From JABJAG01 sp965222215 (lineage in GTDB: Bacteria > Pseudomonadota > Alphaproteobacteria > UBA6615), in assembly GCA_965222215.1 (NCBI GenBank), contig OZ244931.1, forward strand, positions 1,674,001 through 1,738,000: a DNA stretch of 64,000 nucleotides, in the 5' to 3' direction. This document shows positions 14,932-23,251 of this stretch, one piece after another (within the stretch, counting starts at the first letter, position 1; every line of letters begins with the position of its first letter). Below the pieces are notes generated by a model, which saw only the letters and a list, made by a program, of their open reading frames with translations, had not been told where the DNA came from and did not search any database. The translations under genes were made by a program, and so were the position numbers.

Positions 14932-15959
14932 GCGCCCCGGTTGGTGATCTCGACGAGGCGGGCCAGCGTTTCTTTCGCCGCGCCGGAATCGATCGCCTCC
15001 TGCGCGATCGCCACGCCGGATTTCAGGTCGTCGGCCTTGCCCGCGATCATCAGCGAGCCGGCGGCGGTCAACACCACGCAGTCGCGGAACCCGCCGGCTT
15101 CGCCGTCGAGCATGGCGCGCAGCGCCCTGGCGTTGTATTCGGAATCCCCGCCCTTGATGTCGTCGAGGGTCGACGTTTCCAGACCTGCGTCTTCCGGCGA
15201 CACTTCGTAAGTCTCGACCTTGCCGTCCTTGAGTTCGGAGACCTTCGCCGGCCCGGTCGTCGTCAGTTCGTCCGAGCCGTCATGGGCGTGCACGACCCAG
15301 GCGCGCTCGAGCCCGAGATTGCCGAGCACCTGCGCCATCGTCTCGGTCCATTGCGGGGCGAACACGCCGGTCATCTGGCGCTTGACCAGCGAGGGGTTCG
15401 AGAGCGGCCCGAGAATGTTGAAGATTGTGCGCGTCGCGAGCTCGACGCGCGGTCCGGCCACGTTGCGCATTGCCGAGTGATGGCGCGGCGCCATCATGAA
15501 GCCGATATTGTTCTCCCACAGGGATTCCCGGATCAGCTCGAAATCCGCGTCGACATTGATGCCGAGCGCCGTCAGCACGTCCGCCGCGCCGGTCTTGGAG
15601 CTCAGCGCCCGGTTGCCGTGCTTGGCGACCGGCACGCCGCAGCCCGCGGTCACGATGGCGGAGGCCGTGGAGATATTCAGCGTGCCCTTGCCGTCGCCGC
15701 CCGTGCCGACGATATCGATCGCGCCTTCGGGCGCCTCGATGCCGGTGGCCTTGGCGCGCATCGTCCGCGCCGCGCCGGTGATCTCGGCGACGGTCTCGCC
15801 GCGCAGGCGCAGCGCCATCAGGAACGCGCCGATCTGGGCCGGCGTCGCGTTGCCGGACATGATGATGTCGAAGGCGGTCTCGGCCTCGGCCTCGTTCAGG
15901 GTTTCGCCGTCGGCGACACGCGCGAGCAGGGGCTTCAGGTCGTTCATGTCGGCGGTCAT
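14928..15959 (-). CDS. trpD: Anthranilate phosphoribosyltransferase
   Basis: Transfers phosphoribose from PRPP to anthranilate. The 343-aa protein shows the PRPP loop VGTGGDGKGTLNISTASA, then VPVAKHGNRALSSKTGAADVL and ARTIFNILGPLSNP. It overlaps trpG upstream and trpC downstream, each by 4 bases (ATGA), so trpG-trpD-trpC are tightly coupled. Confidence 0.97.
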   Translation of the reverse strand: MTADMNDLKPLLARVADGETLNEAEAETAFDIIMSGNATPAQIGAFLMALRLRGETVAEITGAARTMRAKATGIEAPEGAIDIVGTGGDGKGTLNISTASAIVTAGCGVPVAKHGNRALSSKTGAADVLTALGINVDADFELIRESLWENNIGFMMAPRHHSAMRNVAGPRVELATRTIFNILGPLSNPSLVKRQMTGVFAPQWTETMAQVLGNLGLERAWVVHAHDGSDELTTTGPAKVSELKDGKVETYEVSPEDAGLETSTLDDIKGGDSEYNARALRAMLDGEAGGFRDCVVLTAAGSLMIAGKADDLKSGVAIAQEAIDSGAAKETLARLVEITNRGA

Positions 15960-16585
15960 AGCGCCATCATCTCCCCGGCGCGGGTGTCCTCGCCGTAACT
16001 GCTCACGGCCTGACCGGTCGCGAGTTCAATAAAATTCGCCAGCAATTCATGCCCCGCCTCGGTCGCGATGCTTTCCGGGTGGAACTGCACGCCGTGGATC
16101 GGCAGCGCCTTGTGGGACAGGCCCATGATGATGTCGTCATCGGTCCGGGCCGTTACGTCGAAACAATCGGGAAGGCCCGCTTCGGACACCACCAGCGAAT
16201 GGTAGCGCGTGGTCTCCAGCGGGTTCGGCAGGCCCCGGAACAGGCCGTCGCCGTTGTGGCGGACGCGATCCACCTTGCCGTGCATGGGCTCGCGCGCGCG
16301 CACGATTTCGCCGCCGAACGCCTGGCCAATGGTCTGGTGCCCGAGACAAACGCCAAGGACCGGCATCCCGCTCTCGGCGGCCTTGGCGACGACATCGAGA
16401 CAAATCCCCGCATTGTCCGGTGTCGACGGTCCGGGCGATATGACGATCGCTTCCGGCTCGCGCGCGAACACGTCGTCGGCCGACAGTGCATCGTTGCGCT
16501 GCACGTCGCACGTCACGCCCAGTTCGCCCAGGAAGTGGACGAGGTTCCACGTGAAGCTGTCATAGTTGTCGATGAGCAGAAACAT
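15956..16585 (-). CDS. trpG: Anthranilate synthase glutamine amidotransferase subunit
   Basis: Class I glutamine amidotransferase that feeds ammonia to TrpE. The ATG at 16585 gives MFLLIDNYDSFTWNLVHFLG, the standard TrpG/PabA start. The catalytic Cys is in LGVCLGHQTIGQAFGG and the His/Glu pair is in HPESIATEAGH. The 209-aa length is normal. It may also serve PabB, as dual TrpG/PabA proteins do. It is not fused to TrpE and is split from trpE by two opposite-strand genes. No Trp-rich leader peptide is seen upstream. Confidence 0.96.
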   Translation of the reverse strand: MFLLIDNYDSFTWNLVHFLGELGVTCDVQRNDALSADDVFAREPEAIVISPGPSTPDNAGICLDVVAKAAESGMPVLGVCLGHQTIGQAFGGEIVRAREPMHGKVDRVRHNGDGLFRGLPNPLETTRYHSLVVSEAGLPDCFDVTARTDDDIIMGLSHKALPIHGVQFHPESIATEAGHELLANFIELATGQAVSSYGEDTRAGEMMAL

Positions 16586-16839
16586 TTCAGCGGCTTTTCC
16601 GGTTTTCCCCCGGTTTTCGCTGCGCGGGCGCGCAACCTCGCATGCCCGGCTCGGGGGCCGAGACTTATAACAGCGAAGATCGGTGCGGCAAAGGCACGGC
16701 ACGTCGCTTCTCACGGGCTTGCGATGGCAGGTTCCTTGCGCCGGTACGTCCATTCGGGACGGGTTCGAGCCTCGAATCTGTCATAACCCTGCCGTAGTCC
16801 TGCGACGATATCGTTTCGGGCAAGAAGGACCACGTCGCC

Positions 16840-17898
16840 ATGGCGCGCAAGACCCGGAAAGCCGCTCCGAAAGCCAAGTCGAAGCGGCCCGCAAAACGCG
16901 GGAACAGGAAGGCGACGGCGTCGCCGACGCGTCGTTTGTCGTTGATCGCGTTCGTGGCGTTGTTCGCGGCGGTGATCGCGGTCGCCGCCGTCGTGGTGTT
17001 GTCGCCGTCGACGATTGAAAGACATGCACCGGCGGTTGCGACGGCGACGGTGCCGCCACCTCCGCCAGCATCCCCGTCTCGAATGCCTCCGGCCGCATCA
17101 GACGAACCCGGAAATCGGGTGATGCCGCCGCCGGAAGTGGCGGCGGTGCCGCCACGCGTGCTTCCGGCGTGGCGACGCAACGCGGCCGAGGCTTCCGTCG
17201 CCGCGGGCCAGCCGATGATTGCCATCGTGATCGACGACATGGGCCTCGACAGGGCCCGTTCCGAACGCACCGTGCAGTTGCCTGCGCCGTTGACCCTGGC
17301 CTACCTGGCCTATGCGAACGATCTGGCTGAACAGACCGCCCGGGCCCGGCGTGCGGGCCACGAACTCCTGGTCCATGTGCCGATGGAACCCGGGACGGAC
17401 ACGACCGATCCGGGTCCGAACGCACTGCTGACCGGCCTCGACAGGGCCGAGTTGGCGCGGCGCATCGCCTGGAACCTCGGGCAGTTCGACGGTTATGTCG
17501 GCATCAACAACCACATGGGCAGCAGGGCCACCCAGAGCGCCGACGTCATGGCGCCGGTCATGTCGGAACTCCGGAAACGGGGCCTGCTGTTCCTCGACAG
17601 CCGCACGGCCGGCGCGACGGTGGCCGAGGAAATCGCGCGCAACGCCGGTATTCCCGCGCTTCGCCGCGACGTGTTTCTGGATCACGACCCGTCGCCGATT
17701 GCCGTGCGTGCGGCGTTGCTCAATCTGGAAAAGGCCGCCGAGCGTCAGGGGTTCGCCATCGCCATCGGCCATCCGAAAGACGCGACAATCGCCGCCTTGT
17801 CGGAATGGCTGCCCGACGCGCGGGCGCGTGGTTTCGCGATTGTGCCGGTCAGCGCTGTTGCCAAGTGGATCGTCGGCGCTTCGCCTGCGAAGATGTAG
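16840..17898 (+). CDS. Divergent polysaccharide deacetylase family protein (YibQ-like)
   Basis: A 352-aa membrane-anchored protein. It has a Lys/Arg-rich cytosolic N-terminus, one membrane helix (residues ~33-55), a Pro/Ala-rich linker to about residue 120, then the divergent deacetylase domain (Pfam family 04748, formerly DUF610). Motifs are IAIVIDDMGLDRARSE, LLVHVPMEP, YVGINNHMGSRAT, LLFLDSRTAG and GFAIAIGHPKDATIAALSEW, in the usual order. These NodB-fold proteins keep Asp and His positions of the metal site, but their substrate is unknown; they probably act in the periplasm. The gene starts 254 bases from the divergent trpG. It is inserted, with its neighbour, between trpE and trpG. Confidence 0.88.
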   Translation: MARKTRKAAPKAKSKRPAKRGNRKATASPTRRLSLIAFVALFAAVIAVAAVVVLSPSTIERHAPAVATATVPPPPPASPSRMPPAASDEPGNRVMPPPEVAAVPPRVLPAWRRNAAEASVAAGQPMIAIVIDDMGLDRARSERTVQLPAPLTLAYLAYANDLAEQTARARRAGHELLVHVPMEPGTDTTDPGPNALLTGLDRAELARRIAWNLGQFDGYVGINNHMGSRATQSADVMAPVMSELRKRGLLFLDSRTAGATVAEEIARNAGIPALRRDVFLDHDPSPIAVRAALLNLEKAAERQGFAIAIGHPKDATIAALSEWLPDARARGFAIVPVSAVAKWIVGASPAKM

Positions 17899-17925
17899 GA
17901 CAGAACATCCAGCAGGGAGGGGCTC

Positions 17926-18270
17926 ATGACCGGGACCCCGATGACGATCGCGGTCGTCGAACTGAAAGTCGAACCGGCGTATCTCCAGCTGTCGCGTGAA
18001 ACGCGGGCGGAAAAATGGAAAATGATGCAGGGGATCGTGGCGTCGCATCCCGACGTCGATCTTGTCTGGCATGACGCGGATGCCTTCAGCGGCGCGTGCT
18101 CGGACTTTGTGATCTGCCGTTTCCGAGAAATGTACGCGTATCATTCCATGTGGGAGGAACTGAAGGACAGCGAGCTGTTCACCACGCCCTACTTCCACAT
18201 CACCCGCGTGCTGATCGGCATGGAAAACGCGTTCGAGGCGTACGACCGCGATCTCGGGATCGAGGTCTAG
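17926..18270 (+). CDS. Darcynin-like small protein
   Basis: A 114-aa soluble protein. WHDADAFSGACSDFVICRFR, the following YHSMWEELKDSELFTTPYFH and the ending GMENAFEAYDRD resemble the darcynin family of small bacterial proteins of unknown function. AGGGAGGGG lies just before the ATG at 17926; an in-frame ATG at 17941 is an alternative start. It follows the deacetylase gene by 27 bases and converges on trpE with a 9-base gap. A ferredoxin-like alpha/beta barrel fold is my guess from size and pattern. Confidence 0.6.
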   Translation: MTGTPMTIAVVELKVEPAYLQLSRETRAEKWKMMQGIVASHPDVDLVWHDADAFSGACSDFVICRFREMYAYHSMWEELKDSELFTTPYFHITRVLIGMENAFEAYDRDLGIEV

Positions 18271-18283
18271 CCTGGTGGGCTAG
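18267..18283. other. Dyad containing both stop codons of a convergent gene pair
   Basis: CTAGCC (18267-18272) and GGCTAG (18278-18283) form a perfect 6-bp stem with a 5-base loop. The darcynin-like TAG (18268-18270) and the trpE TAG (18282-18280, minus) are both inside. There is no T-run, so this is not a classical terminator. Confidence 0.5.
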
Positions 18284-19788
18284 TTCACGAACCGGTGGGC
18301 CTGCTCGGCCGCCCGCATCAGGGCGCGCGCCTTGTTGTTCGATTCCTGGTACTCGGCTTCCGGATCGGAATCGGCGACCACGCCGCCACCGGCCTGGACG
18401 TACATGATCTCGTCCTTGATCAGCGCCGTGCGTAGCGTGATGCAGGTGTCCATGCTGCCGTCCGCGGCGAAATAGCCGACGGCGCCGGCATAGAAGCTGC
18501 GGCGTTCGGACTCCAGTTCGTCGATGATTTCCATCGCCCGTATTTTCGGCGCGCCCGATACGGTGCCGGCCGGAAAACCCGCGGCAAGCGCCTGGACGGC
18601 GTCGATGCCCGCGCGGGCGTGGCCTTGCACGTTCGAGACGATATGCATGACATGGCTGTAACGCTCGATGATGAACTCGTCGGTCACCTCGACGGTGCCG
18701 ATATCGGAGACGCGCCCCACATCGTTCCGGCCGAGATCGAGCAGCATAAGATGCTCGGCGAGTTCTTTCGGATCGTTCAACAGCTCTTCGGCGAGCGCTT
18801 CGTCTTCCTCCGGTGTCGCCCCGCGCGGCCGTGTCCCGGCAATCGGCCGGATGGTCACGGTGTCGTCGCGCAGCCGTACCAGTATTTCGGGGCTGGAGCC
18901 GACAAGCGCGAAGTCGCCGACATTGAGGACGAACAGGAACGGTGAGGGGTTCAGCCGGCGAAGCGAGCGGTAGAGCGCCACGGGCGGCAGGTCGAACGGG
19001 ATCGAGAACCGTTGTGACGGGACCACCTGGAAGATTTCGCCTGCCCGGATGTACTCCTTCGCCTGCTCGACCATCGCGTGATATTCGGACTGGGATCTGT
19101 TCGACGTGCGTGTCAGTTCGACCTCCGAGCCCGCCGGCACACTCGCCGTGCGCGGCACGCCCCGGTCGAAACGCTTGACGGTCTCATCGAGCCGCGCCTG
19201 CGCCTTTTCATAGGCCGTGTGCGCGTCGATGTCCGGGTCCGGCCAGACCGGAGTCACGAGCGTGACCTTGTCTGCCACGTTATCGAAGATCGCGGTGATC
19301 GTCGGCCTTATGAACACGGAATCCGGAATGCCGATGGGGTCGGGGTTGCCGTCCGGCAGCCGCTCGACCTGGCGCACGATGTCATAGCCGAAATAGCCGA
19401 ACAGACCGGCGGCCATCGGCGGCAATTCGGGCGGCATCTCGATGCGGCAGGCTTCGATCAGCGCGGCCAGCTCGTCGAGGCTCTTGCCGGGCATCGGCTC
19501 GAACGTGTCGGTGTCGTTCAGCGCGTTGCGGTTGATTTCGGCATTTTCATCCCGGCACCGCCAGATCAGATCGGGCGCGAACGCCAGGATCGAGTAGCGC
19601 CCACGCACGGCGCCGCCCTCGACCGATTCCAGAAGGATCGAGTGCCTTTCGTCGCTCGCGAGCTTCAGGAGCGCGGAGACCGGCGTTTCCAGGTCCGCGA
19701 CCAGTTCGGTCCAGACAAGTTGCGGATCGCCTTTTGCGTAGCGGGCGGCGAATGTCTCGCTATCTGCAGCTTCGGGCTGGACGCTCAC
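18280..19788 (-). CDS. trpE: Anthranilate synthase component I
   Basis: Converts chorismate and ammonia to anthranilate, with TrpG as amidotransferase partner. The 502-aa protein has the LLES feedback motif (SILLESVEGGAVRGRYSI) for tryptophan inhibition, and the chorismate-binding C-terminal half with RPIAGTRPRG, IERYSHVMHIVSNV, PAGTVSGAPKIRAMEIIDEL and YAGAVGYFAADGSMDTCI. The GTG at 19788 overlaps the ppiD stop (GTGA) and gives MSVQPEAADSETF, so translation is coupled to the foldase gene. There is no attenuator between them. Confidence 0.96.
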   Translation of the reverse strand: MSVQPEAADSETFAARYAKGDPQLVWTELVADLETPVSALLKLASDERHSILLESVEGGAVRGRYSILAFAPDLIWRCRDENAEINRNALNDTDTFEPMPGKSLDELAALIEACRIEMPPELPPMAAGLFGYFGYDIVRQVERLPDGNPDPIGIPDSVFIRPTITAIFDNVADKVTLVTPVWPDPDIDAHTAYEKAQARLDETVKRFDRGVPRTASVPAGSEVELTRTSNRSQSEYHAMVEQAKEYIRAGEIFQVVPSQRFSIPFDLPPVALYRSLRRLNPSPFLFVLNVGDFALVGSSPEILVRLRDDTVTIRPIAGTRPRGATPEEDEALAEELLNDPKELAEHLMLLDLGRNDVGRVSDIGTVEVTDEFIIERYSHVMHIVSNVQGHARAGIDAVQALAAGFPAGTVSGAPKIRAMEIIDELESERRSFYAGAVGYFAADGSMDTCITLRTALIKDEIMYVQAGGGVVADSDPEAEYQESNNKARALMRAAEQAHRFVN

Positions 19789-21671
19789 GGGTTCTGGAAC
19801 GCCGCGACCAGCGCCTCGCGGTCGATGTCCACCGGGACTTCGTTCTCGAGCGCGTTGGCGAGCTGGGAGATGAGATCGTTCGCCAGCTGTCCGGAAATCG
19901 CCTGGGCGAGTTGCTCGCGCTCGGGTGCATTCAGGTCGGCTTTCCGGACCTCGACCAGTTTCGCGACAGCTGCGCCGTTGGCAATCGGTTGCTCGATGAC
20001 GTCCCCCTCGGCAACCTCGAACAGGGGCGCGATCAGCGGCCGGGCGACGGCGGCGCCGTCGCCGGTCCGGTCGAACGCATCGGTCCGCTGGAAGGTGGCG
20101 CCGAATTCGCCGGCCAGGGATTCGAGGCTTTCGCCGGCACGGACGCGGTCGGCCACACGCGAAGCGGTTTCTTCGGCCGCGTCGCGGGCCCGGTCGTCTT
20201 TCCACGCCGCGATCACCTGGTTTCTGATTTCGCTGAGCGCGGGGATGGCGGGTTCGACAATACGGTCCAGCCGGACCACGACAAACCCGCCCTCGCGACC
20301 TTCGATCACTTCGGTGTCGCCGCTGCTCTCCATCTCGAACAAACGAACCAGGATATCGATATTCAGATCGGGATTATCGACCTGTCCTCCCGATTTTGTC
20401 AGGCCGTTGCGTGACATCTCGGGAATGCGCGACACCGACAGACCGCTGTCGCGCGCGACTTCGTCGAGCGTCCCGCCGCCGGCAAGCCCGTCCTCGACAT
20501 CGTTCAGGACATCGAAGATCAGGTCGAGCGATTCCTCGCGGGCAAGTTCATTGCGAATCGTTGTGCGCGCTTCTTCAAACGGAACCGTCCGCCCCGGTTC
20601 GATCTCGCTCGCGCGGGCGATATGCCAGCCGAACGGGCTTTCGATGGGCGCGCTGATCTCGCCTTCGGACAGTGCGAATGCGCCATCCGACAGCTCGGAC
20701 GGGACGATGTCGCCGCGAACGGCGCCGTCGAACTCGACCGGTTGAACGTCCGAGATTTCCTGGGCGGCCTCGGCGAATGTTTTCCCGCTCCCGATGAGCT
20801 CGGCCGCCCGCGCCGCGTCTTCGCGTGAGGGGAACGTCGCCTGAATGACATCGCGCCGTTCGGGCAGAATGAATTCGTTGAGGCGCGACTGGTACTCTTC
20901 CTCGATGTCTTCCGCGGGGATTTCGATCGTTTCCGCCAGCCGCTCGGGGCTCATGCTTGCAAGCGTCGCGGCGCGGAGCTGGGGCACCTCGAACGCATCC
21001 CTGTTCTCCTCGAAGAAGGCGGCGAGTTCGGCCTCGCTCGGATCGGCGATGCTCTCAGGGGCGCTCAGCGGGATCGTCAGCACGTCCGCGACACGCCGTT
21101 CGGCGCGGCGGGAAAATAGGTTATCGCCCAGCGGCTTGGGGGCGGACATGGCGTTCTGGATGGTCCCGACATACTGGGTGCGCAACAGGTCGATCTGGAC
21201 ATCGTTGACGAACGCGCCTTCGCTCTGGCCCTGGTGGGACAGGAACGCTTCGAACTGCGCCCGGTTGAAGCGGCCGTTGGCGTCGGAAAACTGGGGCAGG
21301 TTCCTGATCGCTTCCGCCGCCGCGTCCTGCGAGGCAGCGACGCCGAGCTTCTGCGCGGCCTGATCGAAGAGCGTTTCCGTCACGAGGCGCGCGACGGCCT
21401 GGTCGAGCAGCCCGATGTTAATCGCTGTTTCCTGGGTGATGCGTTGGCCGGTGCGCACGCTGACCTGGCGAATTTCCTCGTTGAACGCGCGGCCGACCTG
21501 ATGGACCGTGAAGTTCTGGTCGCCGACTTCGACGACCGACGATGCGCCCGAGCCGCCATGCCCACCGCCGCCGAAATCGGTCCCGAAAAAGACAACGAAC
21601 GTCAGTGCCAGCAAGCCGAGGATGATTTTCATCACCCAGCTCTTCGTGGCATTCCTCATTGCTCCCAGCAT
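19785..21671 (-). CDS. ppiD: PpiD-type membrane-anchored periplasmic foldase (SurA/parvulin family)
   Basis: A 628-aa peptidyl-prolyl isomerase/chaperone tethered to the inner membrane. One N-terminal helix (MKIILGLLALTFVVFFGTDF) is followed by a periplasmic SurA_N-like chaperone region (~40-180). A parvulin-like domain (~250-370) contains GDIVPSELSDGAFALSEGEI and the FGWHIARASEI ending, and a long Glu-rich C-terminal chaperone part follows. The start was set at ATG 21671 (MLGAMRNATKSW) with AGGTGAG upstream; a TTG at 21677 is an alternative. It precedes trpE, a pairing seen in other alphaproteobacteria, and is divergent from tpiA. Confidence 0.9.
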   Translation of the reverse strand: MLGAMRNATKSWVMKIILGLLALTFVVFFGTDFGGGGHGGSGASSVVEVGDQNFTVHQVGRAFNEEIRQVSVRTGQRITQETAINIGLLDQAVARLVTETLFDQAAQKLGVAASQDAAAEAIRNLPQFSDANGRFNRAQFEAFLSHQGQSEGAFVNDVQIDLLRTQYVGTIQNAMSAPKPLGDNLFSRRAERRVADVLTIPLSAPESIADPSEAELAAFFEENRDAFEVPQLRAATLASMSPERLAETIEIPAEDIEEEYQSRLNEFILPERRDVIQATFPSREDAARAAELIGSGKTFAEAAQEISDVQPVEFDGAVRGDIVPSELSDGAFALSEGEISAPIESPFGWHIARASEIEPGRTVPFEEARTTIRNELAREESLDLIFDVLNDVEDGLAGGGTLDEVARDSGLSVSRIPEMSRNGLTKSGGQVDNPDLNIDILVRLFEMESSGDTEVIEGREGGFVVVRLDRIVEPAIPALSEIRNQVIAAWKDDRARDAAEETASRVADRVRAGESLESLAGEFGATFQRTDAFDRTGDGAAVARPLIAPLFEVAEGDVIEQPIANGAAVAKLVEVRKADLNAPEREQLAQAISGQLANDLISQLANALENEVPVDIDREALVAAFQNP

Positions 21672-21737
21672 TTTCAACTCACCTGTCGTTCGGGTAATCC
21701 GCCAGCCGCGGGCGGCGCATGATAGTGATGGGACTGT

Positions 21738-21799
21738 GCCGTCTCAAGCGACGGCAAGCACAACGTCGACGGGGTGCGGAGCTGTGTGTTACAGCACCC
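21738..21799 (+). other. Two hairpins in the ppiD-tpiA divergent spacer
   Basis: GCCGTC-TCAAGC-GACGGC (21738-21755) is a perfect 6-bp stem. A second structure pairs GGGT (21772-21775) with ACCC (21796-21799) and GCTGT (21781-21785) with ACAGC (21791-21795). They lie 70-130 bases before the tpiA ATG and could be leader structure or operator dyads. No known riboswitch was recognised. Confidence 0.35.
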
Positions 21800-21866
21800 G
21801 CCACGTCATGCTCTACGCCATGTAAGGGCATGAGATCGAAGAGAAAAGCAACTTTTTGGTGAGAAG

Positions 21867-22628
21867 ATGTCAGGACCGCGGAAACTGATCGCCGGCAATT
21901 GGAAGATGAACATGCTGCGCGAGGACGGATTGGCGCTCGCGAAAGCGATCGCAGAGGGGGGCGGGTCTCTCGATTGTGACCTGTTGGTTTGCCCCGTTTC
22001 TCTTCAGGTGGCGGGTATCGCGCAAGCGCTTGACGGGAGGGCGGTCGCCGTCGGAGCGCAGGACTGCCACGAGGCCGGGAACGGCGCATTCACGGGCGAT
22101 ATATCGGCCGCGATGGTGCGTGACGCCGGTGCCACCCATGTGATCCTCGGCCATTCTGAACGCCGTCACGGGCTTGGCGAGACGAACGAACGCGTGCGCG
22201 CGAAGACCGAGGCGGCCCACGCGAACGGGCTTGTCGCGATTGTGTGCATCGGCGAGACGGAAGCCGAGCGCGATGCAGGGCAAACGCTCGATGTGCTCTC
22301 CGCGCAACTGGATGGTTCGCTGCCGATGGGCGAGCGGGGCTTTGCGATCGACGGCGGCAACACAGTGATCGCCTACGAGCCGGTTTGGGCCATCGGGACA
22401 GGTCGCACGCCGACGCTTGAGGAAGTCCTTGCGGCGCACGCGCATATCCGCGCTCATCTGCAGCAGAGCCTTGGAAATGATGCGAATGGAGTTCGCATTC
22501 TGTACGGCGGATCAATGAAACCGGAAAACGCGGGCGAACTGCTCGCGATCGACAATGTGGATGGGGGACTGATCGGCGGAGCCAGTCTCAAGGCGGATAG
22601 TTTTCTCGCAATTGCGGGCGCTGCCTGA
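21867..22628 (+). CDS. tpiA: Triose-phosphate isomerase
   Basis: Interconverts dihydroxyacetone phosphate and glyceraldehyde 3-phosphate. The 253-aa barrel shows IAGNWKMNM (substrate Lys), VILGHSERRHGLGETN (catalytic His), VIAYEPVWAIGTGRTP (catalytic Glu), LYGGSMKPENA and the phosphate-binding GLIGGASLKADSFL. The ATG follows TTGGTGAGAAG. It begins a rightward run of glycolytic and envelope genes. Confidence 0.97.
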   Translation: MSGPRKLIAGNWKMNMLREDGLALAKAIAEGGGSLDCDLLVCPVSLQVAGIAQALDGRAVAVGAQDCHEAGNGAFTGDISAAMVRDAGATHVILGHSERRHGLGETNERVRAKTEAAHANGLVAIVCIGETEAERDAGQTLDVLSAQLDGSLPMGERGFAIDGGNTVIAYEPVWAIGTGRTPTLEEVLAAHAHIRAHLQQSLGNDANGVRILYGGSMKPENAGELLAIDNVDGGLIGGASLKADSFLAIAGAA

Positions 22629-22749
22629 GTTGTCGCGGGCCGCCCCCGTATTTGGGGTGGAATTGCGGCGCACAACGGACTAAATACCCGCGGGCAACGT
22701 GTACGGACGCAGCGCCCGTACCGCCAACACCCGGATCGACGGCGAAATC

Positions 22750-23109
22750 ATGGAAACCATCGTATTGGTCATTCACCTGCTTATCGGGCTCGCGCTCGTG
22801 GGCGTGGTGCTGATGCAACGCTCCGAGGGCGGCCTCGGCGGCCTGGGCGGCGGCGGTGGCGGTGGCGCCAGCGGCGGCATGGGCGGGCTGCTCGGAAACC
22901 GGCAGACCGCAAACCTTCTCACGCGGGCGACGGCCGTTCTGGCAACCGCATTCATGGTCACGAGCATTTCGCTCGCGATCCTAGCCGGCAGTACGGGCGG
23001 CGGCGGCACGATTGTCGACGAAGGCCCCGGCCAGCACGGTGGCGGCATGGCGCCTGAGCCGGTGGTGCCGGCCGTTCCGTCGACGCCGAGCATTCCGACG
23101 AACGAATAG
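22750..23109 (+). CDS. secG: Preprotein translocase subunit SecG
   Basis: Small accessory subunit of the SecYEG channel in the inner membrane. The ATG at 22750 gives METIVLVIHLLIGLALVGVV, the first membrane helix; LMQRSEGG and a Gly-rich loop follow, then a second helix (~residues 60-82). The C-terminal tail rich in Gly and Pro is low complexity and typical of alphaproteobacterial SecG. It lies between tpiA and pyrG, the common order. Confidence 0.93.
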   Translation: METIVLVIHLLIGLALVGVVLMQRSEGGLGGLGGGGGGGASGGMGGLLGNRQTANLLTRATAVLATAFMVTSISLAILAGSTGGGGTIVDEGPGQHGGGMAPEPVVPAVPSTPSIPTNE

Positions 23110-23139
23110 GGCGCCGGCGCGTCCGAGTCGAAACTTCGA

Positions 23140-23163
23140 GGCGGCCCATGCGGCCGCCTTTTT
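23140..23163 (+). terminator. Rho-independent terminator after secG
   Basis: GGCGGCC (23140-23146), loop CATGC, GGCCGCC (23152-23158), then TTTTT. A strong 7-bp GC stem with a T-run, 31 bases past the secG stop, separates secG from pyrG. Confidence 0.85.
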
Positions 23164-23251
23164 CACAGCCAAATCCCGTTATCTCAAAGGCTTCGGGATT
23201 GTGGACGAATCCCCTTTGCGGGACAGGGAACAAATTGAGTAGAAGTGGGCA

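Noticed and set aside
16680..16800. Small minus-strand frame upstream of trpG as a trp leader peptide
   Set aside because: It has no Trp codons and no terminator/antiterminator pairing followed by a T-run.
22840..22890. GGC/GGT repeats that resemble a tandem repeat
   Set aside because: They encode the Gly-rich loop of SecG and are ordinary low-complexity coding DNA.
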